Source of the DNA: Sciurus carolinensis
Taxonomy: Eukaryota; Chordata; Mammalia; Rodentia; Sciuridae
NCBI RefSeq assembly: GCF_902686445.1
Contig: NC_062229.1
Location: 4,187,503-4,251,502 of the forward strand
Direction of reading: 5' to 3'
DNA: 64,000 bases
This document shows, piece after piece, positions 55,173 to 64,000 of this stretch. The notes beneath the pieces are model-generated. The model was not told where the DNA came from. It saw only the letters and a list, made by a program, of their open reading frames with translations, and ran no database searches. A program made the translations under genes and the position numbers. Each line of letters begins with the position of its first letter. The stretch's first letter is position 1.

Positions 55173-55564
55173 TTTGAAAATATTAATTCTTCCTATCCAA
55201 GAACATGGGAGATCTTTCTGAGGTTTTCTTTAATTTCTTTCTTTAGTGTTCTGTAGTTCTCATTGTAGAGGTCTTTCACCTCTTTTGTGAGATTGATTCC
55301 CAAGTATTTTATTTTTTTTGAGGCTATTGTGAATGGGGTAGTTTTCCTAATTTCTCTTTCTGAAGATTCATCGCTTATGTATAAAAAGGCCTTAGATTAG
55401 TGTGCATTGATCTTATATCCTGCTAGTTTACTAAATTCACTTATGAGATCTAAAAGTTTTCTGGTGGAATTTCCTGGTTCCTCTAAATATATAATCATAT
55501 CATCAGCAAATAGGGATAGTTTGAGTTCTTCTTTTCCTATTCGTATCCCTTTAATTTCTTTGGT

Positions 55565-56296
55565 CTATCTAATTGCTCTGGCTAGAGTTTCAAGGACGAT
55601 ATTGAAAAGAAGTGGTGAAAGAGGGCATCCCTGCCTTGTTCCAGTTTTTAGGGGGAATGCTTTCAGTTTTTCACCATTTAGAATGATATTAGCCATGGGC
55701 TTAGCATAGATGGCCTTTACAATGTTAAGGAATGTTCCCACTATCCCTATTTTTTCTATTGTTTTGAGCATGAAGGGGTGTTGTATTTTATCAAATGCTT
55801 TTTCTGCATCTATTGAAATAATCATGTGATTCTTGACTTTAAGTCTATTGATATGGTGAATGACATTTATTGATTTCCTGATGTTGAACCAACCTTGCAT
55901 CCCTGGGATGAAACCCACTTGATCATGGTGCACTATCTTTTTAATATGTTTTTGTATGCAATTTGCTAAAATTTTGTTGAGAATTTTTGCGTCGATGTTC
56001 ATTAAGGATATTGGTATGAAATTTTCTTTCCTCGATGTGTCTCTGTCTGGTTTAGGTATCAGGGTAATATTGGCTTCATAGAATGAGTTTGGGAGGGTTC
56101 CCTCCTCTTCTATTTTATGGAATACTTTGAGAAGTATTGGAATGAGCTCTTCTTTAAAGGTTTTGTAGAACTCGGCTGAGAAGCCATCTGGTCCTGGACT
56201 TTTCTTTGTGGGTAGGTTTTTGATGACTTCTTCTATTTCATTACTTGAAATTGGTCCATATAAATTGTGTATGTCCTCTTCGTTCAGTTTAGGCAA
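55565..56296 (-). pseudogene. L1 ORF2 reverse transcriptase remnant
   Basis: [58 protein letters not shown] and [19 protein letters not shown] are RT motifs 0-3 of L1. The block ends at a stop before the catalytic FADD motif region is reached in frame. Confidence 0.92.
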
Positions 56297-56833
56297 TTCA
56301 TATGTCTCTAGAAACCTGTTGTTGTCTTTGAAATTTTCTATTTTGTTGGAGTATAGATTTTCAAAATAGCTTCTAATTATGTTTTGTATTTCAGTCGTGT
56401 CTGTTGTGATATTTCCTTGTTCATTCTGAATTTTAGTGATTTGGGTTTTCTCTCATCTTCTCTTTGTTAGTGTGGCTAAAGGTTTATCAATTTTGTTTAT
56501 TTTTTCGAAGAACCAACTATTTATTTTGTCAATTTTTTGTATTGTTTCTTTTGTTTCAATTTCGTTGATTTCAGCTCTGAGTTTAACTATTTCCTGTGGT
56601 CTACTACTTTTGGTGTTGATCTGTTCTTCTTTTTCTAGGACTTTGAGCTGTAGTGTTAGGTCATTTATTTTTTGAGTTTTACTTCTTTTATTAAATGCGC
56701 TCCATGAAATAAATCTTCCTCTAAGTACTGATTTCATAGTGTCCCAGAGATTTTGATATGATGTTTCTTTGTTCTCGTTTACCTCTAAGAATTTTTTAAT
56801 TTCCTTCCTAATACCTTCTGTTATCCATTGATC

Positions 56834-57607
56834 CTATAGTAGCATATTGTTTAATCTCCAGGTGTTGGAGTAGTTTCTGTTTTTTACTCTTTCATTAATT
56901 TGTAACTTCAATCCATTATGATCTGATAGAATACAATGTAGTGTCTCTATCTTCTTGTATTTGCTGACATTAGCTTTGTGGCATAATATATGGTCTATTT
57001 TAGAGAAGGATCCATGTGCTGCTGAGAAGAAAGTGTATTCGCTCTTGGTTGGATGGTATATTCTATAAATGTCTGTTAAGTCTAAATTATTGATTGTGTT
57101 ATTGAGATCTATGGTTTCTTTGTTCAATTTTTGTTTGGAAGATCTGTCCAGTGGTGAAAGAGGCGTGTTAAAATCACCTAGTATTATTGTGTTATGGTCT
57201 ATTTGGTTTCTAAAATTGAGAAGGATTTGTTTAACATACATGGATGAGCCACTCTTTGGGGCATAGATGTTTATGATTGTTATATCTTGCTGATTTATGC
57301 TTCCCTTAAGCAGTATGAAATGTCCTTCTTTATCCCTTCTGACTAACATTGGCTTGAAGTCCACATTATCTGAAATGAGGATGGATACTCCAGCTTTTTT
57401 GCTGAGTCCATGTGCATGGTATGTTTTTCCCCATCCTTTCACCTTTAGTCTATGGGTATCTCTTTCTATGAGGTGAGTCTCTTGCAGGCAACATATTGTT
57501 GGATCTTTCTTTTTAATCCAATCTGCCAGTCTATGTCTTTTGATTGATGAATTCAGGCCATTAACATTCAGGGTTATTATTGAGGTAGGATTTGTATTCC
57601 CGGTCAT
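56834..57607 (-). pseudogene. L1 ORF2 endonuclease remnant
   Basis: The block opens MTGNTNPTSIITLNVNGLNS and shows the APE-type endonuclease landmarks CCLQETHL, INIYAPKSG, ILGDFNTPLS and SDHNGLKLQI. It starts at the ORF2 methionine and ends at an internal stop after about 257 codons, so the protein is truncated. Confidence 0.92.
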
Positions 57608-57626
57608 TTGGTTAATGTTTTAAATT

Positions 57627-57669
<43 letters not shown>

Positions 57670-57960
57670 TTTTTTGACACAACTTGGTTCCTCCTTTATT
57701 TGACAGTTCCTTTAGGATAATTCCTCCCTTTGCTGATTTACTTCTTTGTTTTTAATCTCTTCCTCATGGAATATTTTGCTGAGAATGTTCTGTAATGCTG
57801 GCTTTCTTTTTGTAAATTCTTTTAGCTTTTTTTTTTTATCATGGAATGATTTTATTTCATCATCAAATGTGAAGGTAAGTTTTGCTGGGTATAAGATTCT
57901 TGGTTGGCATCCATTTTCTTTCAGAGCTTGAAAAATGTTGTTCCAGGCCCTTCTAGCTTT

Positions 57961-58757
57961 TCAGGTCTGGATTGAAAAATCTGCTGATATCCGTATTGGT
58001 TTCCCCCTGAATGTAATTTGGTTCTTTTCTCTCACAGCCTTTAAAATTCTGTCTTTATTTTGTATGTTAGATATTTTCAGTATAATGTGCCTTGGTGTGG
58101 GCCTGTTGTAATTTTGTGTATTTGGAGTCCTATAAGCCTGTTGAACTTGATTTTCCATTTCATTCTTCAGATTTGGGAAATTTTCTGATATTATTTCATT
58201 GAATAGATTGTTCATTCCTTTGGTTTCTCTAAGCCTTCCTCAATCCCAATAATTCTCAAATTTGGCATTTTCATGATATCCCATTGTTTCTGGAGATTCT
58301 GTTCATGATTTCTTACCATCTTCTCTGTTTGTTCTACTTTGTTTTCAAGGTTAAATATTTTGTCTTCAATATCTGAGGTTCTGTCTTCCAGGTGTTCTAT
58401 CCTATTGGTTATGCTTTCTATGGAGTTCTTAATTTGGTGTATTGTTTCCTTCATTTCAAGGATTTCTGTTTGTTTTTTTTTCAATATCTCTGACTCTTTA
58501 TTGAAATGATCTGTTGCTTCCTGTATTTGCTCTGTTAACTGTCGATTGGTCCTATCATTCAATGCCTGCATTTGCTCTTTCATCTCATCATTCAATGCCT
58601 GCATTTGCTCTTTCATCTCATCGTTTGTTTCCCTGATTATTTTAATTATGTACATTCTGAACTCCCTTTCTGTCATTTCTTCTGCCATGCTGTCGTTGGA
58701 TTTTATTGGTGTAACATCTAGATTTGTTTGGGGCATTTTCTTCCCTTGTTTTCTCAT
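57961..58757 (-). pseudogene. L1 ORF1 remnant (two overlapping frames)
   Basis: The first frame (58757-58212) has an N-terminus and a long coiled coil with NDEMKEQMQAL duplicated. It ends in the RRM-like PNLRIIGIEEG. The second frame (58215-57961) continues the RRM/C-terminal domain with RPTPRHIILKISNIQNKDRI. A frame change near 58213 and an early stop near 57961 inactivate it. Confidence 0.88.
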
Positions 58758-59389
58758 ACTGTTCAGGAATCAGTGGGTCATTAAGATATTGCAGATTTCC
58801 TCTATTGACTTATAATGTCCCTGCAGATTGCTAGTATATCCCCTCTTATCCTTCAGGAACCTGCAGTCTTGGGGAAGTTGATAATGCGGTGCTCCACAAG
58901 GAAGCTGCCTCTCTAGGGTTGGTGACCCTCAGGTGGTGTATATTCCTTGCTAGTGGGCAGAGGTGCCTCCACTTGTTGACCAATGGTCATCCAAAGGGGA
59001 ACTAGGCTCGGGCTGAGGCAAGGCCTGTTTGTGCCTGTGTCTCTGGTTTTACCGTCCTTGTGGGATAATCTCACCCAGCGGGGAAGACTCACCTGGTGGG
59101 GAGGTCTCGCTGGTCAGTTCCCCTCCTAGAGGTTTCCCTCAATCTACAACTACCACCTGGGCCGGACTGTGTTCCTCTGCAATGTTCCCAGGACCTACCT
59201 CGTGGGCCTGGGAGCCTCACCCTTCGCAGACGAGTCTCCTTAGGTTGCCTCTCCTCAGAGAATCTGCCTGCAGACCTGGAAACTTCGCTCTGCCCCAGGC
59301 GTGTCTCTGTGTGGCTCTTCCTGCAAGATGCCACCCAGGTCCCGGGACCCTGCTCTGCACCTAATTGCCTGGCTATGCGGCCCCTCCTC

Positions 59390-60060
59390 TGAGCCACCAC
59401 CTGGAGCCCCGTACAATAGTTCCGAGTCCCAGAGACCCACCACACACCTCTTCCTCCGGACAGCCACCTGGTGTTCCGACGCAGTCACTAGGAGTCCAAG
59501 CAACTCACTTCACGTCTCCTCCTCCTGCCAACTGCCTGTAGCCCTAGGCAGTCACTCCGAGACCAAGTGATCCACCATGTTCCTCCTCCTCCTCGGGGTA
59601 GCCCCCCGGGTGTTCAGGAGCGGTCACTCGGAGACCAAGCGACCCACCGCGCTCCTCCTCCAGGCAGGCCACTAGTGTTTAGGGGCGGTTGCTTTGAGTC
59701 CAAACAACTCACCACTCGCCTCCTCCTCTGGCAACCGCCTATAGCTCTGATGCAGTCACTCCTAGACCAAGCGACCCGCCGCATTCCTCCTCTTCCTCCG
59801 GTCAGCCCCCCGGTGTTCAGAAGTGGTCGCTCTGAGTCTAAACAGCTCGCCACGCTGCTCCTCCTCTGTCAACTGCCTGTAGCTCTGATGCAGTCACTCC
59901 TAGTCCAAGTGACCCGCCTTGCTTCCCCTGTTCCTCTGGGCAACCCCCCAGTGTTCAGAAGCGGTTGCTCTGAGTCCAAACAGCTCGCCACGCAGCTCCT
60001 CCTCAGGCAGCCGCCCGGAGCCCCAGTGGTTGCTCCGAGTCCAAGCGCTGTGCTGAGCCA
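59390..60060 (-). repeat. L1 5'UTR tandem monomers, about 68 bp each
   Basis: The landmark GCAGTCACT / GCGGTTGCT followed by GAGTCCAA recurs at 59481, 59548, 59620, 59685, 59752, 59823, 59890, 59961 and 60026. Spacing is 65-72 bp, and alternation of two unit types gives a 138-bp dimer in the central part. GC-rich, with CpG sites. Tandem 5'UTR monomers are known as promoter units in mouse L1; a promoter role here is inference. Confidence 0.82.
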
Positions 60061-60326
60061 CCTCCTCTACGATGATCCCAGTTTTCTGTGTTTACCGCTC
60101 CAGCAGGGGGGAGGGGCGTCTCGCTGGGCAAGTCTACTTCACAAAGTTCCCTGCGTTCCGGGGCTACTGCTCCATCCAGGATGCCTCCCCAATGGGAGAG
60201 ACTCACCTGGCAGCTTTGAGTTGGTCCCAAGTCTCTCACTATCTCCTCTTTTGAATCCTGCATCCTGGAGCAACATGAAATGCAGCCACCCTCTAGTCCA
60301 CCATCTTGAAAACCCCTGAACGTGAT

Positions 60327-62481
60327 ATTTAGATGCACACACAAACAACATGATGTCAGACAACACGATATACACATAACACAAAATCAAAGGCCTTGTA
60401 ACTTTATAGGTGAATCTCCATGGCAATGTAACAGATGTTGAAAAATAACTCTAGAGTTGAATTAAAAAATAGAACTGATCAAAAAAAATTCATGAGCTCA
60501 AAAAAAGAATAGAATTTAAGGAAAAAATTATTATAGTAAAGCACCATACAATTTACTTTTGCTGGAGTTCAGGTAAGACTGCCTTTTTTTTTTTTAGTTT
60601 TGAGACTGGTCTCCCACTGTGCCCTCCGACTTCCTCTATTTACATTTCAATGTAAGCCTTGACTGAGATCTGAATGGAGCTGAGGTAACAGGCTCTAGCA
60701 GAAGCTTGATGCCCAGAGCATTTTAACCATTTCTCTCAGGACATGTCTGAATGTCAAAGATTATGAGACCTTATTTTCCATTACTTTTGAAGATGAAGTT
60801 ACTATGCTCAGCTCCTCACTGAAATATGCCATTGGCTATTGAGCTGCCCATGGCTGCCTGTCCAGGATTTATTTTCCTCTCAGTGACAACAGTTTAAATC
60901 TTGCTTCATAGGTAAGCTGAGGACAGGAGCTTGAAGTAAGTCCCATTTTTTATATTCCTGGGGCAGAGGATATTGTCCTATGGTGGTTATTTTCCTGTGG
61001 TAGTTTGTGGGTTCCTTCATACAGTTGCAATCCTAAGTATTGAACCTGTTGTCATAATTAAGCTTTATTCTTTGAGATCTTATAATTCTTATCAGCTAAG
61101 TTTAGGAACTCGGTAATGGCCTTTGGATATTTCCCCTTCATAAGCAAATCTTTGACTTGGTCAAAAAACATAAGGTTACCAATTTATGATTGAACTAGTG
61201 AGTTAACATAAGCACCATGCCCTGTAAGCATGTCCAACGTTAAGGGGATATTGTATGCCAAATTATTACATGCTGTTTCTGCTTCCTCCTCAGAGGAGGC
61301 TTTCCATTGCAAAAATTGCAGGCAAGTTAAACAGGCTTTGAGAACAGTAAGCTAATCGAAGGAATTCTGAAGATTAGTAGACTATTGGTTAAGTACTTCT
61401 TGAAAGTAAGGGGAGTCAGGACCAGAATCCTGTGATGCCTTCCTAAGTAGGGCTAGGTCTGAAAGTGGGGTGGGGATCCAAGGCCTTTCACCCACCTCAG
61501 GGTCCAAATTGATGGGGTATACTGAAAATGGATTCTTGGGAGAGAAAGAAGACCCTTTTAAAGCTCCTGGCTTAACAGAGGGACCTCTGGTGTGAGCGGG
61601 AGATGGCAGTGCAATCCAAGGGTATAGATGGGGAGGGGCAGATGGAGGGAGGCCTTTGTTATTATCAGTTTCCTCCTCCTCATCCTCAGAAGTTACAACA
61701 CTTGAAGCAGAGGCCTGAAGGGTCATTGTCTTGTCTGTAAAGAACCCTCATCCAAATTTGGAGGTCCCAAGTGTTTTCAGGGATGATCCACGGTGCAATG
61801 ATTACTGATTCATCCCCAAAACAGTTGAGATCTTTTGGTTTCACTTTAAGCCCATGCTGCAAGAAAAGTGCCTTTAAAGTAGCAAGTTGCTGAGCTCGCT
61901 GCATGGGGGGCAGATTTCCCATTGTTATGGGGTGGAGTTACATGAAAGGGTGGTGTTGAATTGTGGAGTGGAGTAAACAAATCTCTCAAGGACAAAGAGA
62001 AGGACTGTAAGGTAACCTGCAATGAGTATCCTTAAACCTAAAATAGGGGTCCTGCGGGAGGACAAAGGGAGCCTGTCTTCCGACATACAGAGAGGTGTTT
62101 AGGATTCAATGTCTTGTGCTTAGTGGGGAACTTCTGTGAGTCGTTAGTTCACGGCCATATATCCGCATTGTGTCTCGGGTAGAAATCTCCACAGAGGGAG
62201 ATGTGGTTCCGAATTTGGGAGGATCAATCCCTTATGTTGAATTCACTGGGAGACCCTAAAGTGAAAATGGAGCTGCTGGTGGGAAGGCGCCCAATATGAG
62301 CGAGTGGTGGTGTGTGCCTATTCTCGGGGATCAGGACAATACAAGGAAGAAAGGGGAGGAGGTGTCCTGTACTCACCTTTACAGGACCGTCAGCACACCA
62401 AACACAAAGGGGCCCTTACTGAATCAGGGGGACTCACCAATCCTCGGGTGTGTGAGTAGTCGAGGCATGTTGGGTGCTAGA
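60327..62481 (-). pseudogene. ERV 5' internal region with gag-like remnants
   Basis: On the minus strand a leader with AAAGGTGAGTAC (a possible splice donor) is followed by a gag-like start at 61922 (MGNLPPMQRAQQLATLKAL). It begins with an N-terminal Met-Gly as in myristoylated matrix proteins. A second frame (61726-61382) is rich in Pro, Ser and acidic residues. The two frames overlap out of phase, and downstream capsid-like sequence is full of stops. The gag assignment rests on position and general character, not on a firm domain match. Confidence 0.6.
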
Positions 62482-62818
62482 TGTTACTTCTTTTGTGCTG
62501 AGTTAGCTCACACAAGGGGTAAGGGTGCAGCGTCAAGACCCAGACTCTGGGAGTTGGGTGGAAGCAGGCTTGTGGCGAGGAGCTTGCACACTCACTTACT
62601 GCAGGAACAGCTATACATTTTACGGGTTTCTTGCCCAATCACAATGTGCTATGGGGGATCCAACCACCAGGTTCCTATACGGGTTTCCTTGGTAACACTA
62701 GTCAATTTAGGGCAGTTGTGTACTTTCCTAGGTGGCTAGAGCGGAACGCTCCTCCCCTCAGGTTTACACACTTGAGACATTCACTGCTGCCAGCCAAGAA
62801 CTAGGATTTCTTCCAACA
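62482..62818 (-). repeat. ERV 5' LTR
   Basis: TGTTACTTCTTTTGTGCTGA to GATTTCTTCCAACA, the direct-repeat partner of 49297-49634. Its polyadenylation hexamer has decayed (plus strand CTTACTGC where the partner has TTTATT). Confidence 0.88.
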
Positions 62819-62824
62819 ATTAGG

Positions 62825-64000
62825 GTCTTTTGGCCACACAGCTTTAGCCTCCTGGGGTGGTGGGGACAGCTCCTGCTGCATTCCGGTGGCTGATGGGGCA
62901 GCTCAGGAGAATTCCACAGATTGGCTGGGTGTAGAGAAATGTGGGGTTTCCAAAGAGCACATGACGAGTGCCTGATGGCAATTATGGTTACAGTGAACCA
63001 AGTTGACACCTTAATAAAGCCCAAAAGCTATAAATCAGATAACCCAGTTTCTTCTAGAGACCTGGGAAAGGAGCTCTGAGAATTTTGGGGAAGAGGGTGA
63101 GATCCAGTCTATGCAGAAGCTGCTAGACCATTATGAGCACATCCTCCAGGCATCTGAATATGAAGACCTTGGGAACAGTTGGGAACAGCCCCAGAGGCTG
63201 CAGGACTTCTGTGATTCCACAGCAGGAAGGCTCAGTCACCCTTTGATAGTCCAGCATGTTCCTGAACTCAGGGCACAACAAACACTAACATAGCTGCGGC
63301 AGTCATGGGGCTGCCCTGATCTCCCGCATAGCTGCCTTGCTGGAACATGTCTTAGTTCTCTATTCCCTGGCATTGTGCTTTGCCATTTTGGTCTGGTGAA
63401 TTCCCCAGAAGTGAGTCTGTTTATTTTCAATTGTCTGGACTTGAGTAAGAAATGTGATGTGATTTGGGCATTAAAAGAGACCACAGAACAGGAAGTGGCC
63501 ATGGAGATTGTGTGATGAAGAATGGACAGGGGTGTACATTTATAATGAAACAACTAACTAAATAAATATTAAACATCTTGAAGAAATCAAGAACTTTTAT
63601 GACAACAGCATTGGGTATTGGAAGAGGCACCCAATACCCACACAGAAGAGAATGAACCAACAGGTTCTACCTTCTGCAGCTGCACCTCAAGTTATTACAT
63701 GCCACACTAGGCTCACCTCCTCTGACTCAGAGCACGATCATTGTTTTCTGTTGAACTCTACAAAAGCATTAGTATCTTGGAAGAGACAATGTGGTGTATA
63801 GAACTGAATTTATTGGAGAAGGATCTCAAAATGTGATTAGGATCTGGTATACCTTGTGATCCCCCCCAGTATTTTAAAGAGAAAGAGACCTTGTGAAATT
63901 CATAATGAACTCGAGAAATCTTTCTATGCAATTATTTCTCTTCTCAATCCCTAGTATGGTGTCTGAACTCCAAGATATGTTTTATTCCTGAACCCATGTA
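62825..64000. other. Flanking intergenic DNA, nothing recognised
   Basis: After the ERV target duplication I see no exon, named repeat or RNA gene. Short open frames near 63230-63660 have no support. Confidence 0.4.

Larger units (their letters stand above)
53565..60316 (-). mobile_element. Near full-length L1 retrotransposon, antisense, with monomeric 5'UTR
   Basis: On the minus strand the element starts GGGGTTTTCAAGATGGTGG at 60316 and ends in a short A run (T run at about 53565-53573). It is flanked by TGAACGTGAT (60317-60326) and TGAATGTGAT (53555-53564), a 10-bp target duplication with one C/T change. Order: 5'UTR of tandem monomers (to about 58760), ORF1 (58757-57961, broken), an AT-rich spacer with (TTTA)n on the plus strand near 57630-57672, and ORF2 as endonuclease, reverse transcriptase and C-terminal blocks with stops, then 3'UTR. 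It is inactive but structurally complete at about 6.75 kb. Confidence 0.93.
49297..62818 (-). mobile_element. Class II endogenous retrovirus, antisense, split by a later L1
   Basis: Two direct-repeat LTRs (49297-49634 and 62482-62818) flank the unit. The 6-bp flanks ATTAGA (49291) and ATTAGG (62819) fit a target duplication with one change. Read on the minus strand, the 5' LTR is followed by a decayed Lys-type primer-binding site (TAGCACCCAACATG). The 3' LTR is preceded by a polypurine tract (AAAAATGGGGGAAA at 49648-49635). Gag-like remnants lie at 61922-61382. About 6.75 kb of L1 interrupts it. Internal reading frames are broken and no intact pol or env is seen. It is a non-functional old provirus. 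Confidence 0.85.

Noticed and set aside
59567..60319. 250-codon Pro/Ser-rich plus-strand open frame
   Set aside because: Antisense reading of the GC-rich L1 5'UTR monomers. No evidence of coding use.
61382..61922. Gag-like frames as a possible domesticated host gene
   Set aside because: They lie between an LTR and an inserted L1 in the expected proviral position, and are out of phase with each other and followed by stops. Simple decay explains them.

Overview
The window is mammalian genomic DNA, most likely from a squirrel-family rodent (Sciuridae). That call rests on tRNA-derived ID SINEs, on composite ID/B1-like SINEs of the type common in sciurids, on several lineage L1 elements, and on a rodent-style vomeronasal V2R gene. 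Coding exons are short, separated by repeat-rich introns, and joined by canonical GT-AG sites. There is nothing prokaryotic here.

Two genes are supported, and they converge tail to tail. (1) Plus strand, about 1110-21769: the 3' two thirds of an ADGRE/EMR adhesion GPCR, best matched to ADGRE4 (EMR4). Twelve exons, in continuous frame, run from the stalk just after the EGF repeats through the GAIN domain, GPS and seven transmembrane helices to a stop codon. The upstream EGF and signal-peptide exons lie outside the window. The orthologous human locus is known as a pseudogene (ADGRE4P), but this copy has no visible break. (2) Minus strand, 47412-35105: a complete six-exon vomeronasal type-2 receptor (class C GPCR, pheromone receptor) of 868 codons. 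It is open throughout, but the splice donor of exon 2 reads TT where GT is expected.

Intronic and intergenic DNA holds a 5'-truncated L1 (6960-8941), a 245-bp polypurine microsatellite (11721-11965) and a 1.35-kb CAT-type satellite with higher-order periods (19507-20860). It also holds ID and composite SINEs, MIR and hAT-like relics, MaLR-type LTRs, and a textbook solo class II LTR with a perfect 6-bp target duplication (32000-32515).

From 49297 to 62818 there is a nested structure. An old class II endogenous retrovirus on the minus strand has two 338-bp LTRs, a polypurine tract, a decayed primer-binding site and gag remnants. It was later split by a near full-length antisense L1 (53565-60316) with a 10-bp target duplication. 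That L1 carries a 5'UTR built of about ten tandem monomers of roughly 68 bp.

The two genes do not form a pathway together. One is a myeloid-type adhesion receptor and the other a vomeronasal chemoreceptor. Their proximity recalls the mouse chromosome 17 arrangement of Adgre4 near Vmn2r genes (recalled from general knowledge, not checked). I found no previously undescribed gene system. The most informative anomalies are the V2R splice donor, the intact ADGRE4-like reading frame, the monomeric L1 promoter and the nested ERV/L1.
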